In this document: positions 14,649 through 23,233 of the stretch, piece after piece
Numbering within the stretch: the first letter of the stretch is position 1
How the letters are laid out: every line of letters starts with the position of its first letter
Origin: G020354785 sp964521285
Lineage (GTDB): Bacteria; Bacteroidota; Bacteroidia; Bacteroidales; UBA10428
Assembly (NCBI GenBank): GCA_964521285.1
Contig: CAZFQS010000033.1
Location: 1 to 25,639 of the forward strand
DNA length: 25,639 nucleotides
Direction: 5' to 3'
Made by a program: the position numbers and the translations under genes
Notes under the pieces: generated by a model
The model's input: the letters and a program-made list of their open reading frames with translations, nothing else
Database searches by the model: none
What the model was told of the DNA's origin: nothing

Positions 14649-17411
14649 ATGAAACTGACTTTTCTACAGTTGCCAACCTTTTGGCTCATGCTTTTAATAT
14701 TACCGGAAATGTCAGGGCAGGAAACACAAATTCTTTATCTGTCAGGCACAGGAATGGATAATACTGTTGAATGGCAGTTTTATTGTACAACGGGCCGGAA
14801 TTCAGGTTTCTGGAGCACTATCCCTGTGCCCTCAAACTGGGAACTCCATGGTTTTGGTACTTACAATTACGGTCTTGATAAAGATTCACTCCGAGGAAAA
14901 GAGACGGGGATATACAGGTACAAATTTAAAATACCGGCTGAGTGGAAAGGAAAAAGAATTAACATAGTGTTCGAAGGCTCGATGACTGATACACAGGTAA
15001 AAATTAACGGAAAATCAGCCGGTCCTGTTCACCAGGGATCCTTTTACCGGTTCAGCTATGATGTATCCCGTCTGCTGAATTATGGAAAAACCAACGTTCT
15101 TGAGGTTTCTGTGGCCAAGCATTCATCAAACGAATCTGTTAATGCCGCGGAAAGATACTGTGATTACTGGATATTTGGAGGTATTTTCCGCCCTGTCTAT
15201 CTTGAAGCATTACCTTCGGAACACATCCGCAGCATAGCAATAAATGCCCTTTCTGATGGCCGTTTTGATGCTGACGTTTGCCTGAATAATATAAAGCATG
15301 CTGATGAAGTGAGAGCACGGATTTATACTTTAGATGACCAGGAGGCAGGTTCCGGATTTAATACAAAAACCAACAGCGGTGATACGATAGTCCGCCTCCG
15401 GACTGTTCTTGCTGCTCCTCTTCCATGGTCACCCGAGTTCCCTAACCTGTACCTGGTAAAATTTACATTACTTGATAATGGGACCCCGGTTCATACTATA
15501 ACAAAACGGTTTGGATTCCGTACTGTTGAGCTTCGAAAAAGAGACGGGATTTACGTTAATGGTACACGAATTAAATTCAGGGGTATATGCCGCCATTCAT
15601 TCTGGCCCCCATCCGGAAGAACCATGAGCAAAGGATTAAGTATTAAGGATGTGGAACTGATGAAAGATATGAACATGAATGCAGTACGTATGGCGCATTA
15701 CCCTCCTGATGATCATTTCCTTGATGTTTGCGATTCACTCGGCCTTTTTGTAATAGAAGAACTGGCAGGGTGGCACGATGCCTATGATACCAGGATTGGA
15801 TCAAAACTGGTAGCAGAAATGATTGAACGGGATGTAAACCATCCCTCAATAGTAATGTGGGCAAACGGTAATGAAGGAGGACACAACTTCGAACTGGTTC
15901 AAGTATATGATAAGCTGGATATACAACAGCGCCCGGTAATTCATCCCTGGCAAATTTTCCGCGGAACCGATACTCAACATTACATAAATTATGATTATGG
16001 TAACGGAACACACTTACATGGACATGAAGTGGTATTTCCGACAGAGTTCCTGCATGGCCTGTATGACGGTGGTCATGGTGCCGGACTCGAAGATTACTGG
16101 GAGCAGATGTGGCACAACCCTCTATCTGCAGGAGGCTTTTTATGGGACTTCTCGGATCAGGGAGTTGTACGTACCGACCGTAACGGTGAACTTGACACTG
16201 ACGGAGACCATGCTGCCGACGGAATTCTTGGCCCTTACCGCGAGAAGGAAGGTAGTTATTATACTGCTAAAGAAATATGGGCTCCCATATTCTTCGAACA
16301 TAAAGAAATTACTCCTGTATTTGACGGAGCCCTTAATCTTGAAAACAGGTTCTTCTTCACAAATCTTAACCAGTGTAAATTTACATGGAAACTTGAAAAG
16401 GGGACAGCATCCCGGGAGGGGACAGCACCCCCACCGGATATCCTGCCCGGTCATAAGGGGACACTGAAACTTAAGCTGCCTGAAGACTGGCAGGATTTCT
16501 ATGTGTTGTATGTTACGGCATACGATCCTCATGGCAGGGAAATTTATAGCTGGAGCTGGCCTGTATCAGTGCCCGATAAAGTAGCACATGAAATAGTCGC
16601 AGAGAAAGGGCCCTCCCCTGTTGAACTGGAGGAAACCGATTCACTATATATAGTAACAGCCAGCAATATCCAGATTACTTTTAACCGAAAAACAGGATTA
16701 TTGCAGCAAGTAAGTAACCTGAAGGGGCCTATTCCTTTTGGAAACGGACCTATTCTTTGTGAAGGTGAAGCCGGCTTCCGGAAAATGAGCTACATGTGTG
16801 AAGAAGAAAATATTGTGGTTCAAAACACATTCAGGGAAAGCAGCAGCTTTAAAGAGGTAAAATGGACCGTTTATCCTTCAGGATGGCTCAGACTGGACGT
16901 AGAATATTGTCCGGTTGAATATGAATCAACTTTTATGGGTATAAGTTTTTCTTATCCTGAAAAATTAGTCAAAGGAATGCTCTGGATGGGAGACGGCCCC
17001 TATCGTGTATGGAAAAACCGTATGAAAGGAACCAGCCTGGGTACCTGGGAAAAAGACTATAACAACACTGTTACCGGGGAGAGTGGCTTTATATATCCCG
17101 AGTTTAAAGGATATCACAGCAGGCTGTACTGGGTAAAAATACTGACATCTGACCAGCCCTTTACAATTGTCTGCTGCAATGAAGATATATTTCTCAGGAT
17201 GTTTACACCTGAAACACCCCAGAAACCATATAATACTGCACCCCCCTTCCCTTCAGGTGATATTTCATTTATGCATGGCATACCACCAATAGGTACAAAA
17301 TCCCAGGTATCTGAAAATATGGGACCCTTGGGAAAAAAGAATATGTTTTACACATATGGCAATACCCGCTGCAAAGAAATGACCCTGTACTTTAATTTCT
17401 CAGGAAATTGA
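14649..17411 (+). CDS. Secreted glycoside hydrolase family 2 enzyme (beta-galactosidase/beta-glucuronidase type)
   Basis: A 920-residue GH2 enzyme with an N-terminal signal peptide (to about residue 24, ending EMSGQE). Order of parts: sugar-binding jelly-roll (about 35-190; PVPSNWELHGFG and RYCDYWIFGGIFRPVYLEAL are family landmarks), Ig-like sandwich (about 195-300), TIM barrel (about 300-570), then C-terminal beta domains. The barrel contains RHSFWPPSGRT, the acid/base glutamate E409 in ANGNEGG, and a probable nucleophile E466 in PTEFLHG. It should act in the periplasm or outside, removing a beta-linked sugar from oligosaccharides; galactose, glucuronate and galacturonate are all possible. 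It is transcribed divergently from the LacI gene and probably under its control, and is followed after 80 bases by a GH43-like gene. A short in-frame 18-base duplication lies near residues 584-595. Family secure, substrate open. Confidence 0.92.
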   Translation: MKLTFLQLPTFWLMLLILPEMSGQETQILYLSGTGMDNTVEWQFYCTTGRNSGFWSTIPVPSNWELHGFGTYNYGLDKDSLRGKETGIYRYKFKIPAEWKGKRINIVFEGSMTDTQVKINGKSAGPVHQGSFYRFSYDVSRLLNYGKTNVLEVSVAKHSSNESVNAAERYCDYWIFGGIFRPVYLEALPSEHIRSIAINALSDGRFDADVCLNNIKHADEVRARIYTLDDQEAGSGFNTKTNSGDTIVRLRTVLAAPLPWSPEFPNLYLVKFTLLDNGTPVHTITKRFGFRTVELRKRDGIYVNGTRIKFRGICRHSFWPPSGRTMSKGLSIKDVELMKDMNMNAVRMAHYPPDDHFLDVCDSLGLFVIEELAGWHDAYDTRIGSKLVAEMIERDVNHPSIVMWANGNEGGHNFELVQVYDKLDIQQRPVIHPWQIFRGTDTQHYINYDYGNGTHLHGHEVVFPTEFLHGLYDGGHGAGLEDYWEQMWHNPLSAGGFLWDFSDQGVVRTDRNGELDTDGDHAADGILGPYREKEGSYYTAKEIWAPIFFEHKEITPVFDGALNLENRFFFTNLNQCKFTWKLEKGTASREGTAPPPDILPGHKGTLKLKLPEDWQDFYVLYVTAYDPHGREIYSWSWPVSVPDKVAHEIVAEKGPSPVELEETDSLYIVTASNIQITFNRKTGLLQQVSNLKGPIPFGNGPILCEGEAGFRKMSYMCEEENIVVQNTFRESSSFKEVKWTVYPSGWLRLDVEYCPVEYESTFMGISFSYPEKLVKGMLWMGDGPYRVWKNRMKGTSLGTWEKDYNNTVTGESGFIYPEFKGYHSRLYWVKILTSDQPFTIVCCNEDIFLRMFTPETPQKPYNTAPPFPSGDISFMHGIPPIGTKSQVSENMGPLGKKNMFYTYGNTRCKEMTLYFNFSGN
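16399..16434 (+). repeat. 18-base imperfect tandem duplication inside the GH2 gene
   Basis: Two adjoining 18-base units (16399-16416 and 16417-16434) share the first 11 bases, AGGGGACAGCA, and then differ in four or five positions. The duplication is in frame and encodes GTASRE followed by GTAPPP in a linker-like stretch between beta domains. A third partial copy, AGGGGACA, occurs near 16457. It looks like replication slippage in a surface loop. Confidence 0.6.
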
Positions 17412-17491
17412 CGGTAATAAAAAGCAGGCTGTACAAAAATTTATAAAAAAATAAAATTTAAAAATTGTAAAGAGAAAAAACCATATCAGGG

Positions 17492-18517
17492 ATGATAAAA
17501 ACAATAAAATCTAATCAGCTTCCGGTCTTTCTGTTGATGATTTTATTCTGGTTACCACTTATAATTTGTTCCCAAAGTAATAAAAAAGTCGCGGCAAAAC
17601 CCCTGTTTTGCGATCCTGTTTATGACGGAGCTGCCGATCCTACGGTTATCTGGAACCACAAAGAAAAAAAATGGTTTATGTTTTACACAAACCGCCGGGC
17701 CAATGTAAGCGGACTTGATGGTGTAAGCTGGGTTCATGGTACGCGGATTGGAATTGCCGAATCCACCGATGGCGGGTGTACATGGAAATACCTTGACACC
17801 TGCGATATTCAATACCGTTTAACCGGTTATACACACTGGGCTCCTGAAGTAATTGAAGATAAAGGATTATACCACATGTTTCTCACATATGTTCCCGGTA
17901 TTTTTACCAGCTGGAGCCATCCGCGCTGGATTATTCACCTTATAAGCAAAAATCTTATTAACTGGAAATTTGAATCTAAATTGAAATTATCATCGGAACG
18001 GTGCATCGACGCATGTGTTTTTCATTTACCTGACGGAATGTGGCGTATGTATTACAACAACGAAGATGACGGAAAATCAATTTACTATGCCGATAGTCCT
18101 GATCTCTATAAATGGACCGACAGCGGGGAAAAAGTAATAGGAGACCGTTCCGGTGAAGGACCCAATGTATTTTACTGGCAAGAAAAATACTGGATGGTAG
18201 TTGATAACTGGAATGGTATAGGCATTTATTCCTCAGAAGACCTTGTTAACTGGAGCAGGCAGGAAAAGAATATTTTGCAGGAACCGGGCACAGGAGAAGA
18301 TGACAAAGTGATAGGCGGTCATCCGGATGTTGTTGTGAATGGAGACAGGGCTTATATATTTTATTTTACCCATCCCGGACGAACTCCTGTTAATAAGGGC
18401 AAAGACAATTATGAAACGAGGAGGAGTTCAATACAGGTTGCAGAGCTGGAATATTTAGACGGTCAGATCACTTGTGACCGCAACAAACCTGTGTATATTA
18501 AACTTAACACACCATAA
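17492..18517 (+). CDS. GH43-like five-bladed beta-propeller glycosidase, secreted
   Basis: A 341-residue protein with an N-terminal hydrophobic export signal (about 10-27; the residue before C26 is isoleucine, so a lipoprotein signal is doubtful). The rest reads as repeated propeller blades. The clan GH-F catalytic triad can be placed: base D49 in GAADPTVIW, pKa-modulating D173 in CIDACVF, and acid E222 in GEGPNVF. Blade motifs such as WFMFYTNRR, YHMFLTY and WRMYYNN alternate between them. This pattern fits GH43 or a related propeller family such as GH117; I cannot choose a subfamily. It should trim alpha-L-arabinose, beta-xylose, galactose or a similar side sugar from the target glycan. It follows the GH2 gene by 80 bases and is probably co-transcribed. 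Enzyme fold likely; specificity unknown. Confidence 0.8.
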   Translation: MIKTIKSNQLPVFLLMILFWLPLIICSQSNKKVAAKPLFCDPVYDGAADPTVIWNHKEKKWFMFYTNRRANVSGLDGVSWVHGTRIGIAESTDGGCTWKYLDTCDIQYRLTGYTHWAPEVIEDKGLYHMFLTYVPGIFTSWSHPRWIIHLISKNLINWKFESKLKLSSERCIDACVFHLPDGMWRMYYNNEDDGKSIYYADSPDLYKWTDSGEKVIGDRSGEGPNVFYWQEKYWMVVDNWNGIGIYSSEDLVNWSRQEKNILQEPGTGEDDKVIGGHPDVVVNGDRAYIFYFTHPGRTPVNKGKDNYETRRSSIQVAELEYLDGQITCDRNKPVYIKLNTP

Positions 18518-18673
18518 TTAAACAAAAAATATGTATTCCTTCAAAGCAACTATATATGAACTATTTGCATCTTAATTGAAAAACCAAACATGTGAGAGTT
18601 ACACATTGACTTTAATGTTTATTGCAACATAAAATTTAACATTTGGTATAAAGGATTATAAAATAACAATGCA
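18518..18673. other. Intergenic region after the GH43-like gene, possible weak promoter
   Basis: 156 AT-rich bases with no terminator hairpin. TTGACT at 18606-18611 and TAAAAT at 18630-18635 resemble a sigma70 promoter (18-base spacer), and TAACATTTG at 18637-18645 is one base too long for the Bacteroidota TAnnTTTG box. Composition becomes more AT-rich from here, so a new transcription unit may begin at the next gene. Confidence 0.3.
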
Positions 18674-19795
18674 ATGAAAAAGATATTAATATTTCAAATT
18701 ATTTTATTTGTTTTTGTATCAGCAACTGCAAATCCCATAATACCGGAAGGACGGTTATTAGTAAGTGAAATTTATTTTGAGGGTTCTGAATGGATTGTTG
18801 AGGCCGTCGCCAGTCCGTCACAAGAATTTCCGTTTGCTTTCCTTGATAGTGTGATATTTGAGACTTCTTCAGGACAATCTTACTTTAAGCCGGGAATAGA
18901 ATTACAGGATGGACAAATAATAATGATTACCAAAGACAGCTTGCTTACTCCTCTATCAATTAACCCGGAAGGTGACTTTATAAATATGAAAGAAAATGAA
19001 TATGGTACCGACTATGTTGCATGGGAATTACGCTGGTACCAGGATATTAAATTTGGAAATTATGAGGGAGCTACATGTACTTCACCTTTTAACGGACAAT
19101 CACTTGTTTTACAGTATTTTGAAGTGGAAATTCCTGACTGGGGCATTGATAATTTTTACTGGCTTGTAAAGGAAAATACTCCAACCCCCGGAAACAGTCT
19201 TTTTACATGTAATTGCAGGGATACTGTTTCAGGTTATATATATGATAAACTTCTAAATCCGGTTAATTCTGCTGAACTCAAATATTGCTCCGTGGAAGAG
19301 TTATGGGGAGCTGATCCGGACCTGTTGCCAATTTTTACAGATGAATATGGATATTTCGAAAATACAGTTATGTATTCAAAAATGTATAATGGTCATATTA
19401 TTTACGGGGATTCAATAATTTCGAACATATCATTTAAAGTGGAAATTGATTCATCTAACATATATAATTTTATAATTGAGAATTATATACATGCTGATAT
19501 TAAAATGCATGAGCTCATAAACACTGTATCTTTAAATAATTACCCGAATCCAGTTAGAGAGCAGACTACAATTTCAGTTACTATCCCGCAAAATATTTAT
19601 TTTAAAAACGCTGTTATCAAAATATTCAATATTAACGGCCAGATATTTGATATTATACCACTTCATTATAACAGCAACAATATTTATAATGTTATCTGGA
19701 GCAGGAGTGACAAAATTCTGCCAGGCAGGTATTTCTTCAATCTTGATATCAATAATAGAAAAGTTGCCAGCAATAATATGTTAATTGTACAATGA
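18674..19795 (+). CDS. Secreted T9SS protein with lamin-tail-like and carboxypeptidase-regulatory-like domains
   Basis: A 373-residue protein of unknown function. It has a signal peptide (1 to about 19, ending SATANP). Residues about 25-180 look like a lamin-tail-type beta-sandwich, starting GRLLVSEIYFEG and closing with ENTPTPGNSLF, a form common at the end of such domains. Residues about 185-270 (DTVSGYIYDKLLNPV through DEYGYFE) resemble a carboxypeptidase-regulatory-like Ig fold. From about 287 (LNNYPNPVREQTT) to the end is a T9SS type A sorting domain. Three cysteines lie at the domain junction (CNCRD). No catalytic motif is visible, so a structural, adhesive or binding role outside the cell is plausible. 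It overlaps the next gene by 4 bases and is more AT-rich than the GH2 gene. The domain reading is by eye and moderately secure. Confidence 0.75.
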   Translation: MKKILIFQIILFVFVSATANPIIPEGRLLVSEIYFEGSEWIVEAVASPSQEFPFAFLDSVIFETSSGQSYFKPGIELQDGQIIMITKDSLLTPLSINPEGDFINMKENEYGTDYVAWELRWYQDIKFGNYEGATCTSPFNGQSLVLQYFEVEIPDWGIDNFYWLVKENTPTPGNSLFTCNCRDTVSGYIYDKLLNPVNSAELKYCSVEELWGADPDLLPIFTDEYGYFENTVMYSKMYNGHIIYGDSIISNISFKVEIDSSNIYNFIIENYIHADIKMHELINTVSLNNYPNPVREQTTISVTIPQNIYFKNAVIKIFNINGQIFDIIPLHYNSNNIYNVIWSRSDKILPGRYFFNLDINNRKVASNNMLIVQ

Positions 19796-20367
19796 TTTTT
19801 AAAAACCTGTTTTTTATTGTTACGGTATTTTCTTTTTCTGTTATAAGCAAATCCCAGGAACTGGAATTTTATGGTGAAAATATCACATTTGAATTAAGTG
19901 ATAGTATATTTAAGGTTACCGGGATATATTATTTATGTAACACCGGGGATAAAGAAATAAAACAAATGTTATATTACCCATTTCCCGTCGACAGTCAATA
20001 CTATGGTGATGTTAATTTCATAAGAATAAGTACAAAAGATTCACTTATAAATATTTTACGCAGGGATAAGGGAGGCATGTATTTTGGACTGGAAATTGAG
20101 CCATACAAGGCTATGGAATATATAATATCTTATCAACAAAAATTACTGAATAACAGGGCAGAATATATATTAGTGACCACAAAAAAATGGAAGAGACCTT
20201 TTGAAACAGCTTACTATAAACTGATCATTCCTGATAAATTGAAGATAACCAGTATTTCCTACAAGCCGGATTCTATTCTGACTGTAAATAATGATTTAAT
20301 ATATTTATGGCATAAGAAAAATTTTATGCCAGACAGGAATATGATTATTGAATTTCAATATAAATAG
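19792..20367 (+). CDS. Small secreted protein of unknown function, coupled to the T9SS protein
   Basis: A 191-residue protein with a signal peptide (1 to about 21, ending SKSQEL) and an all-beta mature region. I do not recognise a family with certainty. The segment VTGIYYLCNTGDKEIKQMLY then YPFPVDSQY resembles the start of VIT-like beta-sandwiches, where a strand leads into a Y/F-P-x-P turn, but this is weak. There is no T9SS domain, lipobox or membrane helix after the signal, so it is probably periplasmic or released. The start codon overlaps the preceding stop (ATGA), which argues for translational coupling and a shared task, for example as partner or chaperone of the T9SS protein. The gene is real by signal peptide, spacing and codon pattern; its function is unknown. 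Confidence 0.65.
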   Translation: MIFKNLFFIVTVFSFSVISKSQELEFYGENITFELSDSIFKVTGIYYLCNTGDKEIKQMLYYPFPVDSQYYGDVNFIRISTKDSLINILRRDKGGMYFGLEIEPYKAMEYIISYQQKLLNNRAEYILVTTKKWKRPFETAYYKLIIPDKLKITSISYKPDSILTVNNDLIYLWHKKNFMPDRNMIIEFQYK

Positions 20368-20416
20368 TCCCCCTTCAACCTGCTCTCACCGACGTGCTTA
20401 TTTTAACTATCTTATT

Positions 20417-20456
20417 ATTTGATTCAAATTAATTTTTTTTCTTAAATTGTAAGAAA
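20417..20456. promoter_or_regulatory. Inverted repeats upstream of the GH20 gene
   Basis: Two symmetric elements lie within the 111-base gap before the GH20 start. One is ATTTGATTCAAAT (6-base arms, 1-base centre) at 20417-20429. The other is TTTCTTA-N5-TAAGAAA (perfect 7-base arms) at 20438-20456, ending 22 bases before the ATG. Either could be an operator; the second could also form a weak leader hairpin. AT-richness makes chance symmetry possible. Confidence 0.3.
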
Positions 20457-20478
20457 TAATAATATTGAAACCAGTAAT

Positions 20479-22083
20479 ATGAATATTGAAAACACTGTAA
20501 TAATGATTGTATTACTTCTCATGGCCTGTAAGTCGCAGGAAGTAAAATTACCCGTAATTATCCCAAAGCCAAATCACATTCAAATATTAGAAGGTCGGTT
20601 TGATTTTAAAAATTGTGAAACTATTTATTATCACCAGGATGAGGTTGCTGAATCTGCACAATTTCTCAAAATGTTACTCGGTCAATATGGATTGGATTAT
20701 AAAATAGAAAAAAAAGACTTTAAAAACAATAAAGGAATTTCTTTGATAATATCTGATGAAGATTCTATTGACAGAAATACTCATATAATCAATGTCGATA
20801 GTAAAAATATTAAAGTAAAAGCCCGTTGCATAATTGATTTAAAATATGGTATCCAGACTATCAACCAGCTTGCTTTTTTTTCAAAAGAGAATAACTTTAT
20901 TATTCCCTGTCTGAAAATTGTTGACAAACCACGATTTCAATACAGGGGTATGCATCTCGATGTTTCCCGCCACTACATGCCTGTTGAATTCATAAAAAAA
21001 TACATTGACAATTTATCATTCCTGAAATTCAATTATTTCCACTGGCATATTGTAGACGACCAGGGATGGCGAATAGAGATTAAAAAATATCCTGAGCTAA
21101 CCAAAGTTGGTTCTGTGAGGAAGGAAACGCTAATTGGACATTCAGGTAAAAGACCGCATAAATATGATGGCGTTCCTTATGGAGGCTATTACACCCAGGA
21201 AGAAATAAAGGATATTGTTGGGTATGCAGCTTTCAGAAATGTTACTATTATTCCTGAAATTGAAATTCCCGGTCATTCACAGGCAGCAATTGCGTCCTAT
21301 CCCTTTCTGGGTTGTACTGATGATAAAATAGAAGTAATGACCAAATGGGGTATATCACCATACATTTATAATTTAGAGGACACAACTTTTGAATTCCTTT
21401 TCAATGTTTTTGATGAAGTAGCATCATTATTCCCGGGGAAATATATACACATCGGAGGGGACGAGGCAATTAAAGATCAATGGAAGGCATCCGTACGGAT
21501 TAAAAATCAAATGAAAGAACTTGGAATAGACGATTATGAGAAACTGCAAAGCTATTTTATTAACAGGATAGCAGATCATCTTGCAAAGAAGGGTAAACAA
21601 ATTATTGGCTGGGACGAAATAATTGAAGGTAATATCCATCCCGATGCAATAGTTATGCACTGGAGATCCTGGATTGATGAAAACATTCCTTTAAAGGCCG
21701 CTAAGAAGGGACACCAGGTTATTCTTACTCCCAATTCACACTATTATTTTGATTATTATCAATCCGAAGATGAGGAAAATGAACCTTTGGCAATAGGTGG
21801 ATTTATACCCTTAGATTCTGTATATCTTCATGATCCGGTTCCTGAGGATTTCGATTCGACTTATCTGCCAAAAATCCTGGGGGCACAGGCAAATGTATGG
21901 ACAGAATATATGCCAACACCTCAACATGTTGAATATATGGTATTCCCTCGAATACTGGCATTATCTGAAGTGTTATGGACGGAAAAAGATAAAAGAGATT
22001 TTTCAGATTTTAAAAATCGACTTAAAGAATTTGAACAATATTTTAGAAAGTATAATATTAATTACGCAAAACATTATTACTAG
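20479..22083 (+). CDS. GH20 beta-N-acetylhexosaminidase, lipoprotein
   Basis: A 534-residue enzyme that should release terminal beta-linked GlcNAc or GalNAc from glycans by substrate-assisted catalysis. The N-terminus MNIENTVIMIVLLLMAC is a lipoprotein signal with cysteine 17 as the acylation site. A GH20b-type domain (about 25-150; VIIPKPNHIQI, then LKYGIQTINQL) leads into the TIM barrel (about 155-500) with YRGMHLDVSRHYMP, FHWHIVDDQGWRIEI, and the catalytic pair D328-E329 in HIGGDEA. Later landmarks are IIGWDEI and GAQANVWTEY. All expected active-site motifs are intact. It is 26 bases before an HGSNAT-like membrane acetyltransferase gene, a frequent Bacteroidota pairing. It sits 111 bases after the unknown secreted protein, behind two inverted repeats. 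Family very secure; target glycan unknown. Confidence 0.95.
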   Translation: MNIENTVIMIVLLLMACKSQEVKLPVIIPKPNHIQILEGRFDFKNCETIYYHQDEVAESAQFLKMLLGQYGLDYKIEKKDFKNNKGISLIISDEDSIDRNTHIINVDSKNIKVKARCIIDLKYGIQTINQLAFFSKENNFIIPCLKIVDKPRFQYRGMHLDVSRHYMPVEFIKKYIDNLSFLKFNYFHWHIVDDQGWRIEIKKYPELTKVGSVRKETLIGHSGKRPHKYDGVPYGGYYTQEEIKDIVGYAAFRNVTIIPEIEIPGHSQAAIASYPFLGCTDDKIEVMTKWGISPYIYNLEDTTFEFLFNVFDEVASLFPGKYIHIGGDEAIKDQWKASVRIKNQMKELGIDDYEKLQSYFINRIADHLAKKGKQIIGWDEIIEGNIHPDAIVMHWRSWIDENIPLKAAKKGHQVILTPNSHYYFDYYQSEDEENEPLAIGGFIPLDSVYLHDPVPEDFDSTYLPKILGAQANVWTEYMPTPQHVEYMVFPRILALSEVLWTEKDKRDFSDFKNRLKEFEQYFRKYNINYAKHYY

Positions 22084-22109
22084 AAGACACTTCCCTTACT
22101 TAACATTGC

Positions 22110-23210
22110 ATGAGAAAAACAGAATTTAAGCGATTACTTTCATTAGATGCATTTCGTGGTTTTACAATTGCGGCCATGATACTGGTGAACTTTCCCGGCA
22201 GCTGGTCACATGTTTATCCCCCCTTGCTTCATGCTGAGTGGAACGGCCTGACACCTACTGATCTTATTTTTCCATTTTTCATTTTTATTGTTGGTGTTTC
22301 CATTGCTCTGGCCTACACAAAGCTTATTCAGAAGGGAGTATCAAAAAGAAGGATGCATGGTAAAATATTGTTCCGGTCGGTCAAGATATTTGCAGTTGGA
22401 CTTTTACTGAATTACATCCACCACTTTAAGCTCTCAGAATTGCGTTATGCCGGTGTTTTGCAGCGTATTGCCATTGTTTTTCTGGTATGCTCACTTTTTT
22501 TCCTGCATTCCCGCTGGATCTGCCAGCTTATTACGGGTGCCGGACTACTTGTTTTGTACTGGTTAGCAATGACACTAATCCCTACACCGGGATATCAATC
22601 AGCTATGCTCGAACCGGGGGTGAACCTGGCAGCATGGATCGACAGTCAGCTTCTTCCAGGCAGGCTCTGGCAGGGCACCTGGGATCCGGAAGGAATTCTT
22701 AGTACAGTCCCTGCTTTGGGAACCTGCATTATGGGTATGCTTACAGGAAAAATAATTCTCAGTGATATATCACAGGACAGGAAGGTAATCTGGTTGTTTA
22801 TTCTTGGATTTGCAGCCAGCGCTCTGGGTTATATCTGGAGCTGGGATTTTCCGTTAAACAAGAATTTGTGGACGAGCTCTTATGTATTGATTACAGGAGG
22901 CCTGGCCATGGTTACACTGGCAGCAGGCATACACCTTATAGATACGCTGAAGTATTACAAATTTGCCCGCATCGGTATAGTCTATGGAGTCAATGCCATA
23001 ACAGTTTATGTACTGGCCGATTTATTTGCTTTTTTGTTCTATCAATTACCTATTGCCGGAACCGGATTAAACGAACACTTTGTTTCCCTGGCTGATGATT
23101 CATTCTTTTCACATAAGTTTTTAAGTATGGTCTATGCCCTTCTCTTTATAGGAATAAATTATGCGCCGGCCTATTGGCTTTACAGGAAGAAAATATACAT
23201 TAAGCTTTAG
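22110..23210 (+). CDS. HGSNAT/NagX-like membrane acyltransferase (DUF5009-type)
   Basis: A 366-residue multi-pass inner-membrane protein with about 10 hydrophobic segments. It resembles the bacterial relatives of heparan-alpha-glucosaminide N-acetyltransferase. The N-terminus has SLDAFRGFTIAAMIL followed by LLHAEWNGLTPTDLIFPFF; H41 in HAEWNG matches the histidine essential in the human enzyme. By family it would pass an acetyl group across the membrane to a glucosamine or similar sugar. The GH20 gene 26 bases upstream supports an amino-sugar role, such as acetylating or importing hexosamine. The C-terminal tail is basic (YRKKIYIKL), likely cytoplasmic. It ends 23 bases from the oppositely oriented modular protein gene, with no obvious terminator between. 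The family match is strong; the bacterial activity is inferred. Confidence 0.85.
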   Translation: MRKTEFKRLLSLDAFRGFTIAAMILVNFPGSWSHVYPPLLHAEWNGLTPTDLIFPFFIFIVGVSIALAYTKLIQKGVSKRRMHGKILFRSVKIFAVGLLLNYIHHFKLSELRYAGVLQRIAIVFLVCSLFFLHSRWICQLITGAGLLVLYWLAMTLIPTPGYQSAMLEPGVNLAAWIDSQLLPGRLWQGTWDPEGILSTVPALGTCIMGMLTGKIILSDISQDRKVIWLFILGFAASALGYIWSWDFPLNKNLWTSSYVLITGGLAMVTLAAGIHLIDTLKYYKFARIGIVYGVNAITVYVLADLFAFLFYQLPIAGTGLNEHFVSLADDSFFSHKFLSMVYALLFIGINYAPAYWLYRKKIYIKL

Positions 23211-23233
23211 CTCTGCCCACAGAAAATTATTAA

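Noticed and set aside
15643..16532. Overlapping open frames on both strands inside the GH2 gene
   Set aside because: They overlap the catalytic barrel, whose acid/base and nucleophile motifs are intact in the main frame. No frameshift is needed.
18606..18635. E. coli-like sigma70 promoter (TTGACT, 18 bases, TAAAAT)
   Set aside because: Bacteroidota use a different primary promoter consensus; in such AT-rich DNA the match may be chance, so it is only mentioned in the intergenic note.
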